DNA of 64,000 nt. It comes from Hyaloscypha bicolor E (lineage: Eukaryota; Ascomycota; Leotiomycetes; Helotiales; Hyaloscyphaceae). A model generated the notes under the pieces. It did no database searches and was not told where the DNA came from. It saw only the letters and a program-made list of their open reading frames with translations. This document shows, piece by piece, positions 43,227-53,809 of this stretch. The stretch is from assembly GCF_002865645.1 (NCBI RefSeq), contig NW_020194600.1:874047-938046 (forward strand), read 5' to 3'. The number at the start of each line of letters is the position of its first letter. Positions within the stretch are counted from its first letter, which is position 1. A program made the translations under genes and the position numbers.

Positions 43227-44159
43227 TTTGTGATGTGGATGATGTTTGTGAAATAGTGATTGTGGGAAGGAAGAAGAGGAGGTGAGTCGACGATTTTCTA
43301 GATTGGCTTAGCATAGGCGCGGATCGAGGCGCTAGAAAAAGAAGGTCACGTGCGTTGCGAAGTCGGATTTCCAATTCACACACGAAATTCAAAGGAGAGA
43401 CAAGAGTGTTCTCTGAACCTCCACTGCTACACCAAGTGGTGTCATGCTATCAATATTGTTCGATTCCATCATCTAGGGAGAAGTCAAGAGTGCTCCCTGA
43501 TTCGTCGAGTTGAGTGAATCGAGGATGGGCAAGATCTCGATCCGAATTCTTGAAAATGCCTGAAACGAAGATGCGGAAATAATGTGGTTTATCATGAGGG
43601 CTCTGTAAATCATCCTTGGTTGTCCTGCGACCGAGTTTGCAGTACGAACTGGCCTCGATGTCTGTCCTCACTCATAAGTTTGCATTCAGCTTGAGAGACG
43701 AGTTTCTCTGCATTATTCACAGACCCTGCCTCACCCATAATGGATGATGCCGGATGGTTCGAAGTTTAGGTTCACTGAACTTTCATTCTCCAAAGATATA
43801 ACGTTGGAAAATAAAGGCAAGAAACCTGGGACCAAGAGGGATAGCTCCTTTCCTGTGCAATCTGGCAAATCTGGGAGACAGCAGCCTCCGTGCTCTGGAG
43901 AATATGGGTTCTTACTGCTGCTTCAATTTTCGATGTAGTATCAATTGTACGTGGCCTTCTCGTGATGCTTGCGCAAAAGCGCTGGGTTTGCGTTGCGTGT
44001 CAGGACTCGCTTTGATTCAGCATCCTCCTCTCGGTGATTCACAAAGGAGCAGGAAATCATAAGTGCATTTAACAATTTGACCTGTCGCTTTTTGCTCTGT
44101 TTCCAGATTTCATAATCAAAGACAAACTTCATGCAGATCACAAACCCACTGATTCCAAA
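43227..44159. other. Intergenic gap upstream of BBP
   Basis: This is the BBP promoter side; the next gene is divergent. Short open frames have no motif. Confidence 0.35.
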
Positions 44160-44733
44160 ATGTGTCTCTCCTACGCATGGTACGCTCAGCCCCCTTGTAC
44201 CATCCATTTACAATACAGCGCTAATTTATAGGCAATACAAATGCGGCTGCATTGCTCAAAAGCCATCCGACAACATTCACCGCTGCTCATCATGGGAGTC
44301 CCGACGGCCCTGCAAGCCCAAGCAACTTTTCTCATATCTTCATGTCGACTGTAGCGTGTCATGTCGCTGGGACACAGGCAATGACAGAGATCAGCCTCAA
44401 CAAGAAGACTGGTACCTCCAGAACGGCTCATACCAAGGCGAGCCCTCCGAGGAAGACTACTACTTCCACCGAGTCCCAGCGCAACTCAATGAGCCCATCT
44501 CTGTGCGCAAGTACAAACATAGAGAAGCGACAGCAGCTCGGCAGAGATCGATAGTCAGTCCTGGTGATCGAAAAGTTACAGCGCACGGTGGTGGAAAGGA
44601 AACAGAATCGAGCGATGGAGAAGATCAGGCGTTGGATCTTGATTCAGATATCATCGTCGATGAGTCGAAGCCGGCGGAGCACCACGTATCGAAGGCAAAC
44701 TTTGGCGGTCGGTTTGCACGAAGAAAGAAGTAA
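44160..44733 (+). CDS. Small cysteine-motif protein, unknown function
   Basis: Exons 44160-44179 and 44232-44733 give 173 aa. A tiny first exon encodes MCLSYAW and joins in frame to QYKCGCIAQKPSDNIHRCSS. The N-terminal third has a Cys/His pattern (CGC, HRC, PCKPK, HVDCSVSC) that could bind zinc. The rest is hydrophilic and ends in a basic NFGGRFARRKK. There is no signal peptide, so it is probably intracellular. A protein 1.5 kb downstream has a comparable C..C..CSKC arrangement. Short fungal proteins starting MC...Y.CGC are common, but I cannot name a function. Confidence 0.65.
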
Positions 44734-46197
44734 TTGGAGACGGTTCTCCGGGGTACGGTCTACTTGCTGATTGGAAGCGTTGTATATTGCACGTTGCTGT
44801 ACTCGAACATTCGTTGGGTTGGGGGGTGCCTCGAGGTAGGCAATGTTTTCTCGATGGTTTGTCGTACAATCAAGATCCTTTCTGATGTTCGTCTTTGTTC
44901 ACTGCACCCAGGTATCAAGGTTTCTGATACAGCATCGGTTTGCTATGCAACTGCATGGTGAAAAAGTCTCAATCCGGCATCCCCTCTGTCCATCAGAACG
45001 AAGGATTTCCAAACCCTACAAGCGTATGCTCCCACCAAACCCCCTCCCCCCCACGCAAAGTCTCATGAACCAAGGCCATACTGGCAGTAATGGCAGAAAC
45101 CATGGAAGTCTCCCTGGATGAAGGGGGGGTTAGCAATTGCCCAAAAATAGTTTGTTTCGGGAGAGGACATTGTCTTAAGGAGCAAATTATGAAACAGTCA
45201 AAAATAGGAAAGGGTTTCTCCTCAACACCTACAGTCCCGCAGCTCGGGCAAGTCGAGTCTGATCCATTTTCTGGAGATTCCATTTCTTAATCGTGTTCTA
45301 GGACTCTGAGCGTTGTAGTATTGCTTTCTTCGAAGTCGGCTTTGAGTTGGGAGACCCCGGAAGTGCGGGGAAGAAGACGACAAGGACGCGGCTGGAGTAG
45401 GCAACTAAAAACGTGTCCATACTCTGAATCATAAATGGCTTCTGATAACACTGCAAGTCTCGGGCGATATGCACGTTTGTTCTTGCTCGTGTGACCTGGT
45501 GCCGATTAAGCCTAATCATTCTCGCCAATGAATGGCTTATCAAAAGGCAGCCACAACCCCTCTTCCACATGCATCTGTGAGGTTCCATTGGATGTGGAGA
45601 TCCACGTGGGGGGAGGCTCTCAGGAGTTGCTTCCGTGATCGTTTGGTAAAATTGCAATAGCCACACTGCCTCGAAAACGAAAACACACAGAAAGCCTCCA
45701 TTCTAGTGGATTATACGATCTTAAAGTTATACCGTCGAAAACCTCAATGTTCCGAATTTTTTGGGACAACTTCATTGTCCTTGAAATTGAGAATGAATCC
45801 TGGCAGTCCTGGCAGTTAGCCTTGTTGCAACTCGGCTCAGTGTCCCAAATCTCTCGCACATTGAGCTGGTACATTGAGATTGTCCTCGAAGTGGACAGTG
45901 AATCCTCGGCGCTTAGAAGCGTTGAAGCGGGTGAATTAAGCAGATCAAATTTCCATACACTACGTGAGGGGAACTATATTCAGAACTCGAGTAACGTTTC
46001 ATATGCACGCAAACATATTTCAATCTTCGCAACCAACATTCATTTCCTGCACTCCTATCTTCACCATGACTAAAAGGATGATTCAACACGTCGTCACCGT
46101 CTGTTCTGTACGTGATTTCCGTTCCTTTCCACCCTTGCAAGTATTTCTCCATCTATTTCAACGTTAAAATCGCCCGAAACTTTCCACCAAAGCACCA
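44734..46197. other. Intergenic region
   Basis: No supported gene is seen. It contains CCTGGCAGTCCTGGCAG at 45799 and overlapping short open frames on both strands with no motif. Confidence 0.35.
45799..45815. repeat. CCTGGCAGTCCTGGCAG motif
   Basis: Two CCTGGCAG units in tandem differ by one base from the core of the elements at 17379 and 27821. The flanks do not form arms. Confidence 0.4.
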
Positions 46198-47160
46198 ATG
46201 TTCAACCCCAAAGAACTTGAGAAGCTCCTCAACTTCGACATGCCCCACCCCAACAGATCCAACCAGCCAGGCGTGAACTCAACACCGGATTTCCCGAGCA
46301 AGTGCCACTACACCCTCCGCATCTACACCTGTACCCACAAATCCTTTTCTCAATCACCCCGCATAATGCACATCTCGCCCTGTCTCTACGGGGTCTCTTC
46401 GAGTACCACCGCTAGCCCAATCCTCTCACAGATTTCCCCTTACGATCAGTTAAACGCCAGCAAGAAACGCTGCAACAACATGGCTTCCAAACCCAGGGAA
46501 ATACAAATCAACGAGCTCTGCAGCAAATGTCGTCCTCATAATCTCGGTGCCGAGAAAAAGCTCAGGGACTTTGAAAGGCTGGTTCCTGATAGAGGGGACA
46601 ACGGAGAGGTAAGAGGAAACGAGGTGTTGAATTCAACTATGACTGAAGATTGGGGCAGAAGTTCTGATGAGATTGAGCGGGGCTTGAAGGCCCTGACTTT
46701 GACAGAGACTCCAGCTATGCCTGAATCTGAGCCAGCGCTCACCTCTCAAAACGTCAGCCAGATACCAGCAAAGGAACAAATACTCGAACAACCTTCAGAC
46801 TCACAGGTCTCGGATGATACGTTGGGAAAGAAAGAAAGGTGGGCGGTTGCAGGGCCTTCAGCTCCAAATGGAGAGGCGCCTCTGGCCGTGAGAGTGGGCA
46901 AGAAGGGACTTCTTTCGACAATTTTGTGGCCGTTTGGGAACAGTGAGGAAGCCTCGACTCCTGAGAGTATTACAGGGGGAAATATTGCCGAGGGTGATAA
47001 GGTGGGAAAAGAGAGCGCTGAGAATGGGGGCAAGACGAGTGGGAAGGGCAAGTGGGTTAAGGTGAGAGATGATCCGGATTGGGAGGCCGTGAGTGATGAG
47101 GAGAGGAAGGAGAAGAAGTTATGGAGGGATGAAGCCGAGTGGGTTAATATAGGTCAGTAG
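46198..47160 (+). CDS. Conserved-looking hypothetical protein with Cys motif
   Basis: The single exon encodes 320 aa. The N-terminal third carries spaced cysteines (SKCHYTL, YTCTHKS, ISPCLY, KKRCNN, INELCSKCRPH), which resembles a fungal zinc-like motif that also occurs in the gene at 44160. The C-terminal two thirds are disordered, Ser/Glu/Lys-rich, and end in a tryptophan-containing charged segment (GKWVKVRDDPDWEAVSDEER ... WRDEAEWVNIG). It has no signal peptide or membrane helix. The function is unknown. Confidence 0.7.
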   Translation: MFNPKELEKLLNFDMPHPNRSNQPGVNSTPDFPSKCHYTLRIYTCTHKSFSQSPRIMHISPCLYGVSSSTTASPILSQISPYDQLNASKKRCNNMASKPREIQINELCSKCRPHNLGAEKKLRDFERLVPDRGDNGEVRGNEVLNSTMTEDWGRSSDEIERGLKALTLTETPAMPESEPALTSQNVSQIPAKEQILEQPSDSQVSDDTLGKKERWAVAGPSAPNGEAPLAVRVGKKGLLSTILWPFGNSEEASTPESITGGNIAEGDKVGKESAENGGKTSGKGKWVKVRDDPDWEAVSDEERKEKKLWRDEAEWVNIGQ

Positions 47161-47761
47161 AGAAGCTCGCTGCCTCAAGATATTCAATCGATGGTTTGGA
47201 ATTGAAAGCCAACTTGCCGCTATTGTGACGCCTGTCTGCGGATGTACTTGATATACAGCCCGATCCTCTATTTCACTGTGAATAAGCTGAGCTTTATGGC
47301 CTAGTAGTTCTAAAACAAGGGGTTCTCCTTCCATAATAAATCGCAAAACGGTGATGCTAAGGGATTGAAATTATATGTTGTCTATTATTATGGGGATTTT
47401 CCATTGCCTTGCCTACCCCTCATGATTAACTTCTGCACTTCTTAGTGCTTGTCTTCACAATTTTAGCTAAATTTGACCCATTAGATAGAGCAAGAACACG
47501 ATCTGTACTGATCTCCATCGTCCTGTGAGCTTTGCTAACGATAAGTTGCATCAGCTTTCTTTATTATTAAATCTTTTTTATACAGATACCTATATAAAGA
47601 AAGCCGTTCTAAAAACGTCACAAAAATGAGACAAAGGCAATAAGCTTGGTTGGCCAAATTCCGAAAGCAGATTGAGCTTTAGTCAGTGCAACTGTAATTA
47701 AAACTTGTGTAATATAGATAGAAACGGCTTCCCAGTAAAATGATTCGCTTTGTTTATTTCT
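47161..47761. other. Intergenic gap, AT-rich
   Basis: This contains the 3' flank of the preceding gene and an AT-rich stretch (about 47340-47720). No gene is seen. Confidence 0.35.
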
Positions 47762-48640
47762 TCACTCCCTTACTTCTCTTCCCCCTTCTTCTGGATTTGT
47801 TCCCCGGCAATGTGAACCGAAAACTCCCTCCACCATTCGGCATTTTCCGCCCTCAGCTTGTACCTTAAAGTTCGAAGCAGCCTGGGGGGTATCGGGCTCA
47901 GGTGTCTGCCAAGACGTCCATTCGGCCTTGCTCGTGTCGTACTTAGTCTGCAAGCTCAACTCCGATAAGTCTGGATCTAGGCTTTCCGTTTTAGCCCAAA
48001 GCGCAGCAGTTTGCCAGACAATACCCAGCGTGTTCTCAATCTCTTCTGGGGTCCACATGTTAAGTCGTGATTGCCTCTGATCAATTTTATCCAGGACTTT
48101 GCACACATACGCTCGCGGACTTCGCCCAAGTGGGTTTCGACTGCCAAGGGGCCGTCGTCTCCAACAACGAAAAGCACTTCGACGTCCGGGCTCAGGGCAA
48201 GAAGATCCGCGTAGCTCTAATCAAGATCTTGGACCAGAGGATAGATGAAGGAGATTAGGCGCTTGATAGGAGTGTGGACTAGAATTGAGAGTTAGCTAAC
48301 TTTGGGATTGTCAGGGGTCAGAGGTCTTACTGGAAGCTTTTGCTGCATTTCTGGCACTAGCACTTTGACGAGCAAATGTTTTGATACTTGGATAGGTATT
48401 TCCTGACGTAAGAAACACATGAATGCGTTCAAGTTCTGACCTCGTATCCTCGAACAGCAGGATTGGAGCTTCACGCGCAAAACCTTGACAGAAAGCAGTG
48501 AGATGTGCATCCTCTAAGGTGGAGTTACGCCGTGGGTGAAAACAACGAGTGGCTCTGCGGTCGCAATGGGATCGCCGTGGCTATCATCTTCTTCTTCAGA
48601 AACGGATGAAGACGTTTCGTAGGAAGTCCAGCATCAGGAT
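47762..48640 (-). pseudogene. Decayed TEX30/KANL3-like alpha/beta hydrolase
   Basis: Read on the minus strand the family order is visible: EPLVVFTHG, EDAHLTAFCQGFAREAPILL, FEDTRSELERIHVFL, a degraded nucleophile region (ARQSASARNAAKAS where homologues have G-R-S-M-G-A-R-A), SPDVEVLFVVGDDGPL, LGEVRERMCAKSW, and a C-terminal WTPEEIENTLGIVWQTAALW. The frame is broken after THGVTPP (TAG at 48513-48515; one lost T would restore it), by an in-frame TAG at 48217-48219 and by a further shift near 48060. A recognisable intron (A|GTAAGACC ... GCTAACTCTCAATTCTAG) survives around 48280-48330. Loss of the GRSMG serine context also argues against activity. Confidence 0.65.
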
Positions 48641-48950
48641 TATAGTCTTCTGTCGTAGCGAATCACTGAATTTTAGTGCACTTGATCCGATTGTTGAAAA
48701 TCGGGAGACTTTTGACTTGGCTCTTATCCTTGATCCATTATGCATCTAGGTTTTCGACGGTATGGTCATGATTTGAGACAGTATTGGTATCTTTGGTTCT
48801 GCTCGCCACTTTGAGCGATGTGGGGAGATTATTCCTGCAAGTGACACTTTGAAATGGGACATAAATGGTAATTATTTTGATTCCATAAGGTTTTGTAGTG
48901 ACTCCTAGAATTAGTAATTGAAAACAAATGATGTGAATCTGTACACAATC

Positions 48951-49800
48951 ATGGCGATGAGAAACCATTGGACGGGCAGAGCTGAAGCAGAGGCCCTAGA
49001 GTCTTTACAGATAATCGGTCAGAATCCGGGAAGACGACAAAAAAGAAGTATCAAAGAACAAGTAATGAGCACAGTTTCGGGTGCAGAAGAACCAGCGTGG
49101 GATCATCTAGTTTAATATGAGAGCCAAGAGTATCCTTGGTGGGTAGCAGAAACTGTTTACTTTACCCCGCATCGAAGCGAATTTACCTCGCACCCCTGAA
49201 TCGCGTAAATTTAAAGTCGTCTTCGAGTCTCAACGGAAAAGCGTTCGCATGAAGCTGATCATATCATCCGAAATCGCAAATCTGTGGTGGCGATAATGGG
49301 TACCCATCGCGCAACCTACTTCAACCATAGGTTTATACTCCAATACTGGGTGCTTGAAAGAAGAGCTTAAAAGATCGACACAACGGTGGCGGTGCAAAGG
49401 TTCTAAAGAACTCCCGTAAAAAAAAGACTGGAAAGCATCTACGGAACTGCAGGACGCTTTAGGCCTTAAAAAATTTCTAATATTAGAAGCATTATGTTGA
49501 GTTGAGTATCTAGAGCCTCGCAGCTTCCTTCCTGGAGAACAGATATGCGGCGTTCCAGACGAGGGATTGACATATTTTCTCCGTGAAAGCAGGCCGAAGA
49601 GAGATAATCATGTGATGTTGCCACGTCTCCCCGAATGGCGCAAAAATTGCAACGATTTAGTATGGCAAATACCTAAGGGCGAAGGGCAGATTAAGGTGTT
49701 GGAGGATCCAAATTCGGAGACTATAAGTAGTGAGTTTAGGACGCTGTGGAAGAATAACAGTGAGCAGGCGAATGAGCACTCGCAGCGACAAGAAAAATGA
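48951..49800 (+). pseudogene. Possible decayed gene, family unknown
   Basis: Successive open stretches on the plus strand look protein-like: MAMRNHWTGRAEAEALESLQ to EPAWDHLV, TAA, YESQEYPWWVAETVYFTPHR, then after a frame change FKVVFESQRKSVRMKLIISS, STELQDALGLKKFLILEAL, FLPGEQICGVPDEGLTYFL and a last open part ending at 49800. They are separated by stops and one shift. I do not recognise the family. It could also be chance reading through AT-poor relic DNA. Confidence 0.3.
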
Positions 49801-50446
49801 AATACTTTCGATAGTCTGAAATCTACATGTTACCTTGACGTATTAGATAAAATGTTTGAAACCTATGTGGAGACATAACTCGATCCTCGAACTCGGTAGA
49901 TTGTGATGTTTTGATATACGCATTCAATTAACATAAATGAAGCACTTGAATGAATATCTTGTGTAGTATGTGTTTGGCGATGTGGTTGTGAATGGTATTG
50001 CACAGGTTCTCAAGTTCTGTATCGTTGTACTTGTGGTATAACCACTCGGCGGGAACAAGCAAGTTGTCCGCCATAAGCCAGAGACTCTAAGACGGCGTAA
50101 ATAGCGTCGGTTTCCTTGGACGCCGCACCGAGTTAGATGATCGTATGACGGGCGATAGGATATATGGCTCCCATCTGTTGCACCTGTGTATTGCATTACG
50201 CTGTGCCTAGCCGATTAATACACATTGCATCGGCCCAGATCTTGTAACACCCTTTGCATCTCGGATGTGACACAAGGCTCAGAGTAAGTTCGGCGTGATA
50301 TAGAATGAGCACCCATCGACGACAATGTGTCATGGTGACTTATCCTTGATTGAATGCCCAATATGCAGTTACAATGGGGAAGTGTGTGTGCAACCTCGCA
50401 GCATCCGTAATCCTCAAAATTAAACAGTTTAAAATTCCCAAAATCC
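49801..50446. other. Intergenic gap
   Basis: This is the 3' flank of the SET-domain gene. No coding signal is seen. Confidence 0.4.
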
Positions 50447-52420
50447 TCATCTCTTCCCAGCCTCACTAATCCACTTCTGCACCCTCGCCACCGCCATCCT
50501 CGGCAACCCTTTATACCTCTCCTCATCAAATGTCCCCTCAATCTCCCTCACCAACCTCCTCGCTTTCACAACAGCAAGCCTACTACTACCTTCTCCTTTC
50601 TCGATTAAAGCATCCGCCTCGCGCTCTAGCTCCCTCCTCTTGCTCCTCACCTCTTCACTATCTGCCTTACCTGCCACACATAGCTTGCAATCACAAGAAA
50701 ATCCCCACGTCCTCATCAACGATTCCATCCTCGTGTCGTAGTCGGATGATAAATCGTAAGCATGCAATATTTCCTCTCCAGCAGCGATGGAACGAGTAGC
50801 GCGGAGGAGCATGAGGTCTCCGACATACTCTTTCTCCGAGTTTGGGAGACAGGAATGGTTGATATACGATGCGAGGATCCAGAGGCCTGCGCTGGCGCTC
50901 CTAGGATCGGGACCAAAAGCATTCCTCGCAACAACATCATGCACTTGGAATACATCGATCGCCTTTCCCCGGTCTCCGTCTCGCCCGCTCTGCCCTTTAC
51001 TCTCAGTTCCCCGATAATCACCATACAGATCCAAAAATTTGGAAACTTGTGAGGGGTTGTCGATGAGTCTTCGAACAACAGTTTTACACAAACCGGCAGG
51101 GAACACACGGATCCTGTCATCGCGAAAATCATACGTCATACTCGTCAGCGCTTCCTCTTCATTTGCCCACACGATGCAGAAACTCTTCTCGGCCATTATA
51201 ACCTCGCCAGCCTCCATGCCTCTCGTTGCGAACAGTCCACGACCTTTACCTGGACTCGGTTTGATCTCCACGTTGCGGGTGAAGCTTGCTGCGTCGACCC
51301 TTGCCCCATGACGAGACGATGATAGCAGGAGACTGGCCTTGAGTTTCTTGAAGTCATAACAGCCAGTCTCCCGTTCCTTGAGACGCTGTTCAGTCTTACT
51401 TATCCTCGCTGCCGCCTCTTTTTCACCTGGCAACAAGCGCTGCTGCTCCTCAAACAAGTGCTTCGCTTCCTGAAAGTCACCAGACTGATAAGCTGCAGTA
51501 CCGGCGCGGAGATATGCTTTGCCATCCAGCTCTCTGTGTTTCTGGTCCGGAAGACCAGTGAGAGAAGCGAGTGCATCGCTCTTTCCTCCATCCAGTCGAT
51601 CAAGCAGAAGGTTGACATGTGCGCGGTTGCGGAAGAGGTCGCAGGCTATGTCTTCTTTTGCTGCCCCGATGATTTCCAGACCTTGGGTATACTTCGAATA
51701 GACCAGTGGCAGGTTTCGTTGTTTGAGTGCTGCATTGCCTTCTTCCTTGTACTCCCTAGCTATCTTCGTGACCTCCATCCTCGTATTTTTCAACCGGCCA
51801 ATTTTATCCGCTTTGGAAGGGGTGCTATCAATGCAAACAAGGTCCGAACGATGGTCGATACGGATTGTCAGCTCTCCCTGCTCACCAACGGTGAACCACG
51901 GTTCCAAGACCTTAAAAACCTCCCCGCTCTCCAATATATCCACACCATGCACATCCTTGCACAACCCTACCTCCAGCCTGTCCACTTCCCCACCTCCCTC
52001 TCCCTCCTCCCTCACTTCTTGCACGACAGTCCAAGAACAAATTTTAAGCTTAACCACAGGCGTCGCCCCCCACCGCCTGACAGTAAGAACACGTCCGCGA
52101 TGATGCGTATCTATCCTCAACTCATGCATTCCCATCGGCTTCAGATTTTGCAGGGGAACAGTGCACGGCGGGTACGGAGTACCGACGGCGTAAGCAACAA
52201 TTAAGCCTGCTCCATCCTTCTGTGCTTGTGGGCCAGGCTGCATATCGGACATCAGATCCGCGTATATCACTTGACTTCGAAGAGATTGTGGATCTGAAGG
52301 GATGCGTCGCTGGCCTGAAAGCTCGCGACATTTCTGTAACCTGTCTTTGAAGTTCTTGCGCAGACGAGCATCTTCTTCTGGCGAGAGAAAAATGGTGTTG
52401 TTTTGAATGGTTGGAGACAT
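50447..52420 (-). CDS. TPR and SET domain protein (SMYD-like)
   Basis: The single exon encodes 657 aa from ATG 52420 (MSPTIQNN). TPR-like helices lie around residues 230-360 (YKEEGNAALKQRNLPLVYSKYTQGL; AYLRAGTAAYQSGDFQEAKHLF). The SET domain follows (about 400-610): KGRGLFATRGMEAGEVIMAE, GLWILASYINHSCLPNSEK with the NHSCxPN cofactor/lysine-channel motif, GEEILHAYD, and the post-SET cysteines WGFSCDCKLC. No MYND zinc finger is visible between the halves of SET. Such proteins methylate lysines of histones or other proteins, but many fungal members are untested. No intron is evident, unlike most neighbours. Confidence 0.85.
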   Translation of the reverse strand: MSPTIQNNTIFLSPEEDARLRKNFKDRLQKCRELSGQRRIPSDPQSLRSQVIYADLMSDMQPGPQAQKDGAGLIVAYAVGTPYPPCTVPLQNLKPMGMHELRIDTHHRGRVLTVRRWGATPVVKLKICSWTVVQEVREEGEGGGEVDRLEVGLCKDVHGVDILESGEVFKVLEPWFTVGEQGELTIRIDHRSDLVCIDSTPSKADKIGRLKNTRMEVTKIAREYKEEGNAALKQRNLPLVYSKYTQGLEIIGAAKEDIACDLFRNRAHVNLLLDRLDGGKSDALASLTGLPDQKHRELDGKAYLRAGTAAYQSGDFQEAKHLFEEQQRLLPGEKEAAARISKTEQRLKERETGCYDFKKLKASLLLSSSRHGARVDAASFTRNVEIKPSPGKGRGLFATRGMEAGEVIMAEKSFCIVWANEEEALTSMTYDFRDDRIRVFPAGLCKTVVRRLIDNPSQVSKFLDLYGDYRGTESKGQSGRDGDRGKAIDVFQVHDVVARNAFGPDPRSASAGLWILASYINHSCLPNSEKEYVGDLMLLRATRSIAAGEEILHAYDLSSDYDTRMESLMRTWGFSCDCKLCVAGKADSEEVRSKRRELEREADALIEKGEGSSRLAVVKARRLVREIEGTFDEERYKGLPRMAVARVQKWISEAGKR

Positions 52421-53015
52421 TGCATGTGAAGCCACAGGTCGTGCTGGGGTGTGCGGGTGATGATGAATCGGAGGAATGCCAGCTGTACGTCTGGCAATTA
52501 AATCTGTGTTACAGCTATGTGCAAAGGATAACTTACAGCTCAGCGGTCACAAATTTTCATTGTATGTATACAAGTATAGTGTTCAGCTGCATTACCGCTG
52601 TGGCGTTTCTCTTTAAGGGGGAGATATTGACTTCGCTTAAGAGCTTAGCGAAGAATGCCGAGTGACTCATGCGGCGCATCGCAACAGGGGCAATCGTAAG
52701 ATCTTACACACCAGTACTTGCTGGTATTTTGACCCTTTTATACTCTTCTCAACTCGGAGACATGCAGTCAGAACCTCAATTTACGCGGTACTTATGGCAT
52801 AACTTTACTGTAAAAGCCGTAGGCACCGATGGCGAGACCCCTGCAGCGTTTCTTCTTAATTGGAAGTTGTGCATGATTATCGGACTTAACATGCAGGCAG
52901 GCCCACAACAGTTGGAGAGTGACGTCAAAGTCCGACCATCGTCAGCTTCTTCTGTAACTTCGCACCCTCCTTCGACTTCACTTCAGTCAGCGCTCACTAA
53001 GCCAATCTCGCTCGA
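52421..53015. other. Intergenic gap before insertion
   Basis: No supported gene is seen. A plus-strand open frame (52669-53076) has no motif and runs into the insertion. Confidence 0.35.
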
Positions 53016-53809
53016 GATTGATAAACGTAGATGGGACCGCGACGACTCAACACCTCCTCGTGGTGCGGTCTGGTAACCTGTAGCAATCGGTCCACCGATT
53101 GTTCTATCTCTTTAGAGAGGTACAGGGCTAGGATTGAGTCCCGAACTGGCGACAATGATCGAATCTCCTCCTCCTTCACCGCCGCCACCGCTCCGACTCG
53201 AATCGACTCCTCCCCTCGACTCGAGACTCGTGTCTCCTCTATTATTCAATATCGACACACAAGATTCGCCCGCCAGTCTCTAATCGACTGAGACTCCATA
53301 AGAAATCGGTACCTTATTCCGCTCGCCAACGAAGGGAGTCCCACCCTTTGCGCGCTGATAACGCGTACCCTTAACCGGGGTTGAGGAGATATTGGGGACA
53401 CATCTAACGGGCATTTTTGCACTTGGGTTTATTTGTATTATCAAGAGGCTTAGGCTATGGAGGCATATTGAGGCTTGGAGGTTATATGAGGATTATTTGC
53501 GGATAATAAGAAGACTTTGGTGGAATGGTTTTCGTCCCTCTTCCTTCAAGCGTCAGCGTCTACGGCCGGAGTCCGTCCCTGAACGTTAAACTACTCATCC
53601 TGGAGGAGCGATAACCGGATCGAGATCCAGAAGGGGAGTTTTCGGGCTTTCTCCCGAGGCGGATGGCCTGGAGGTCCAAAAGGTGGTCGTACTAGGCTAG
53701 TCTGGGGCTGTGGACAAAGGCTTTCTTGGTGTAGACTATCCCTTTCGCGTATATCTCCCCAGGCTAAATAATGATAATCAACCTAAAGCTCGATTGATAA
53801 ACGTAGATG
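53016..53809. mobile_element. 758-bp insertion flanked by 18-bp direct repeats
   Basis: GATTGATAAACGTAGATG occurs exactly at 53016-53033 and again at 53792-53809. The 758 bp between (53034-53791) start GGACCGCGACGACTCAACAC and end TAATGATAATCAACCTAAAG plus CTC. Long perfect direct repeats of this kind are typical target-site duplications of non-LTR retroposons (SINE or truncated LINE). On the minus strand CAGTTCGGGACTC resembles a Pol III B box (GGTTCGANTCC) at about 53143. Internal open stretches are short. No terminal inverted repeats are seen. Confidence 0.6.
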
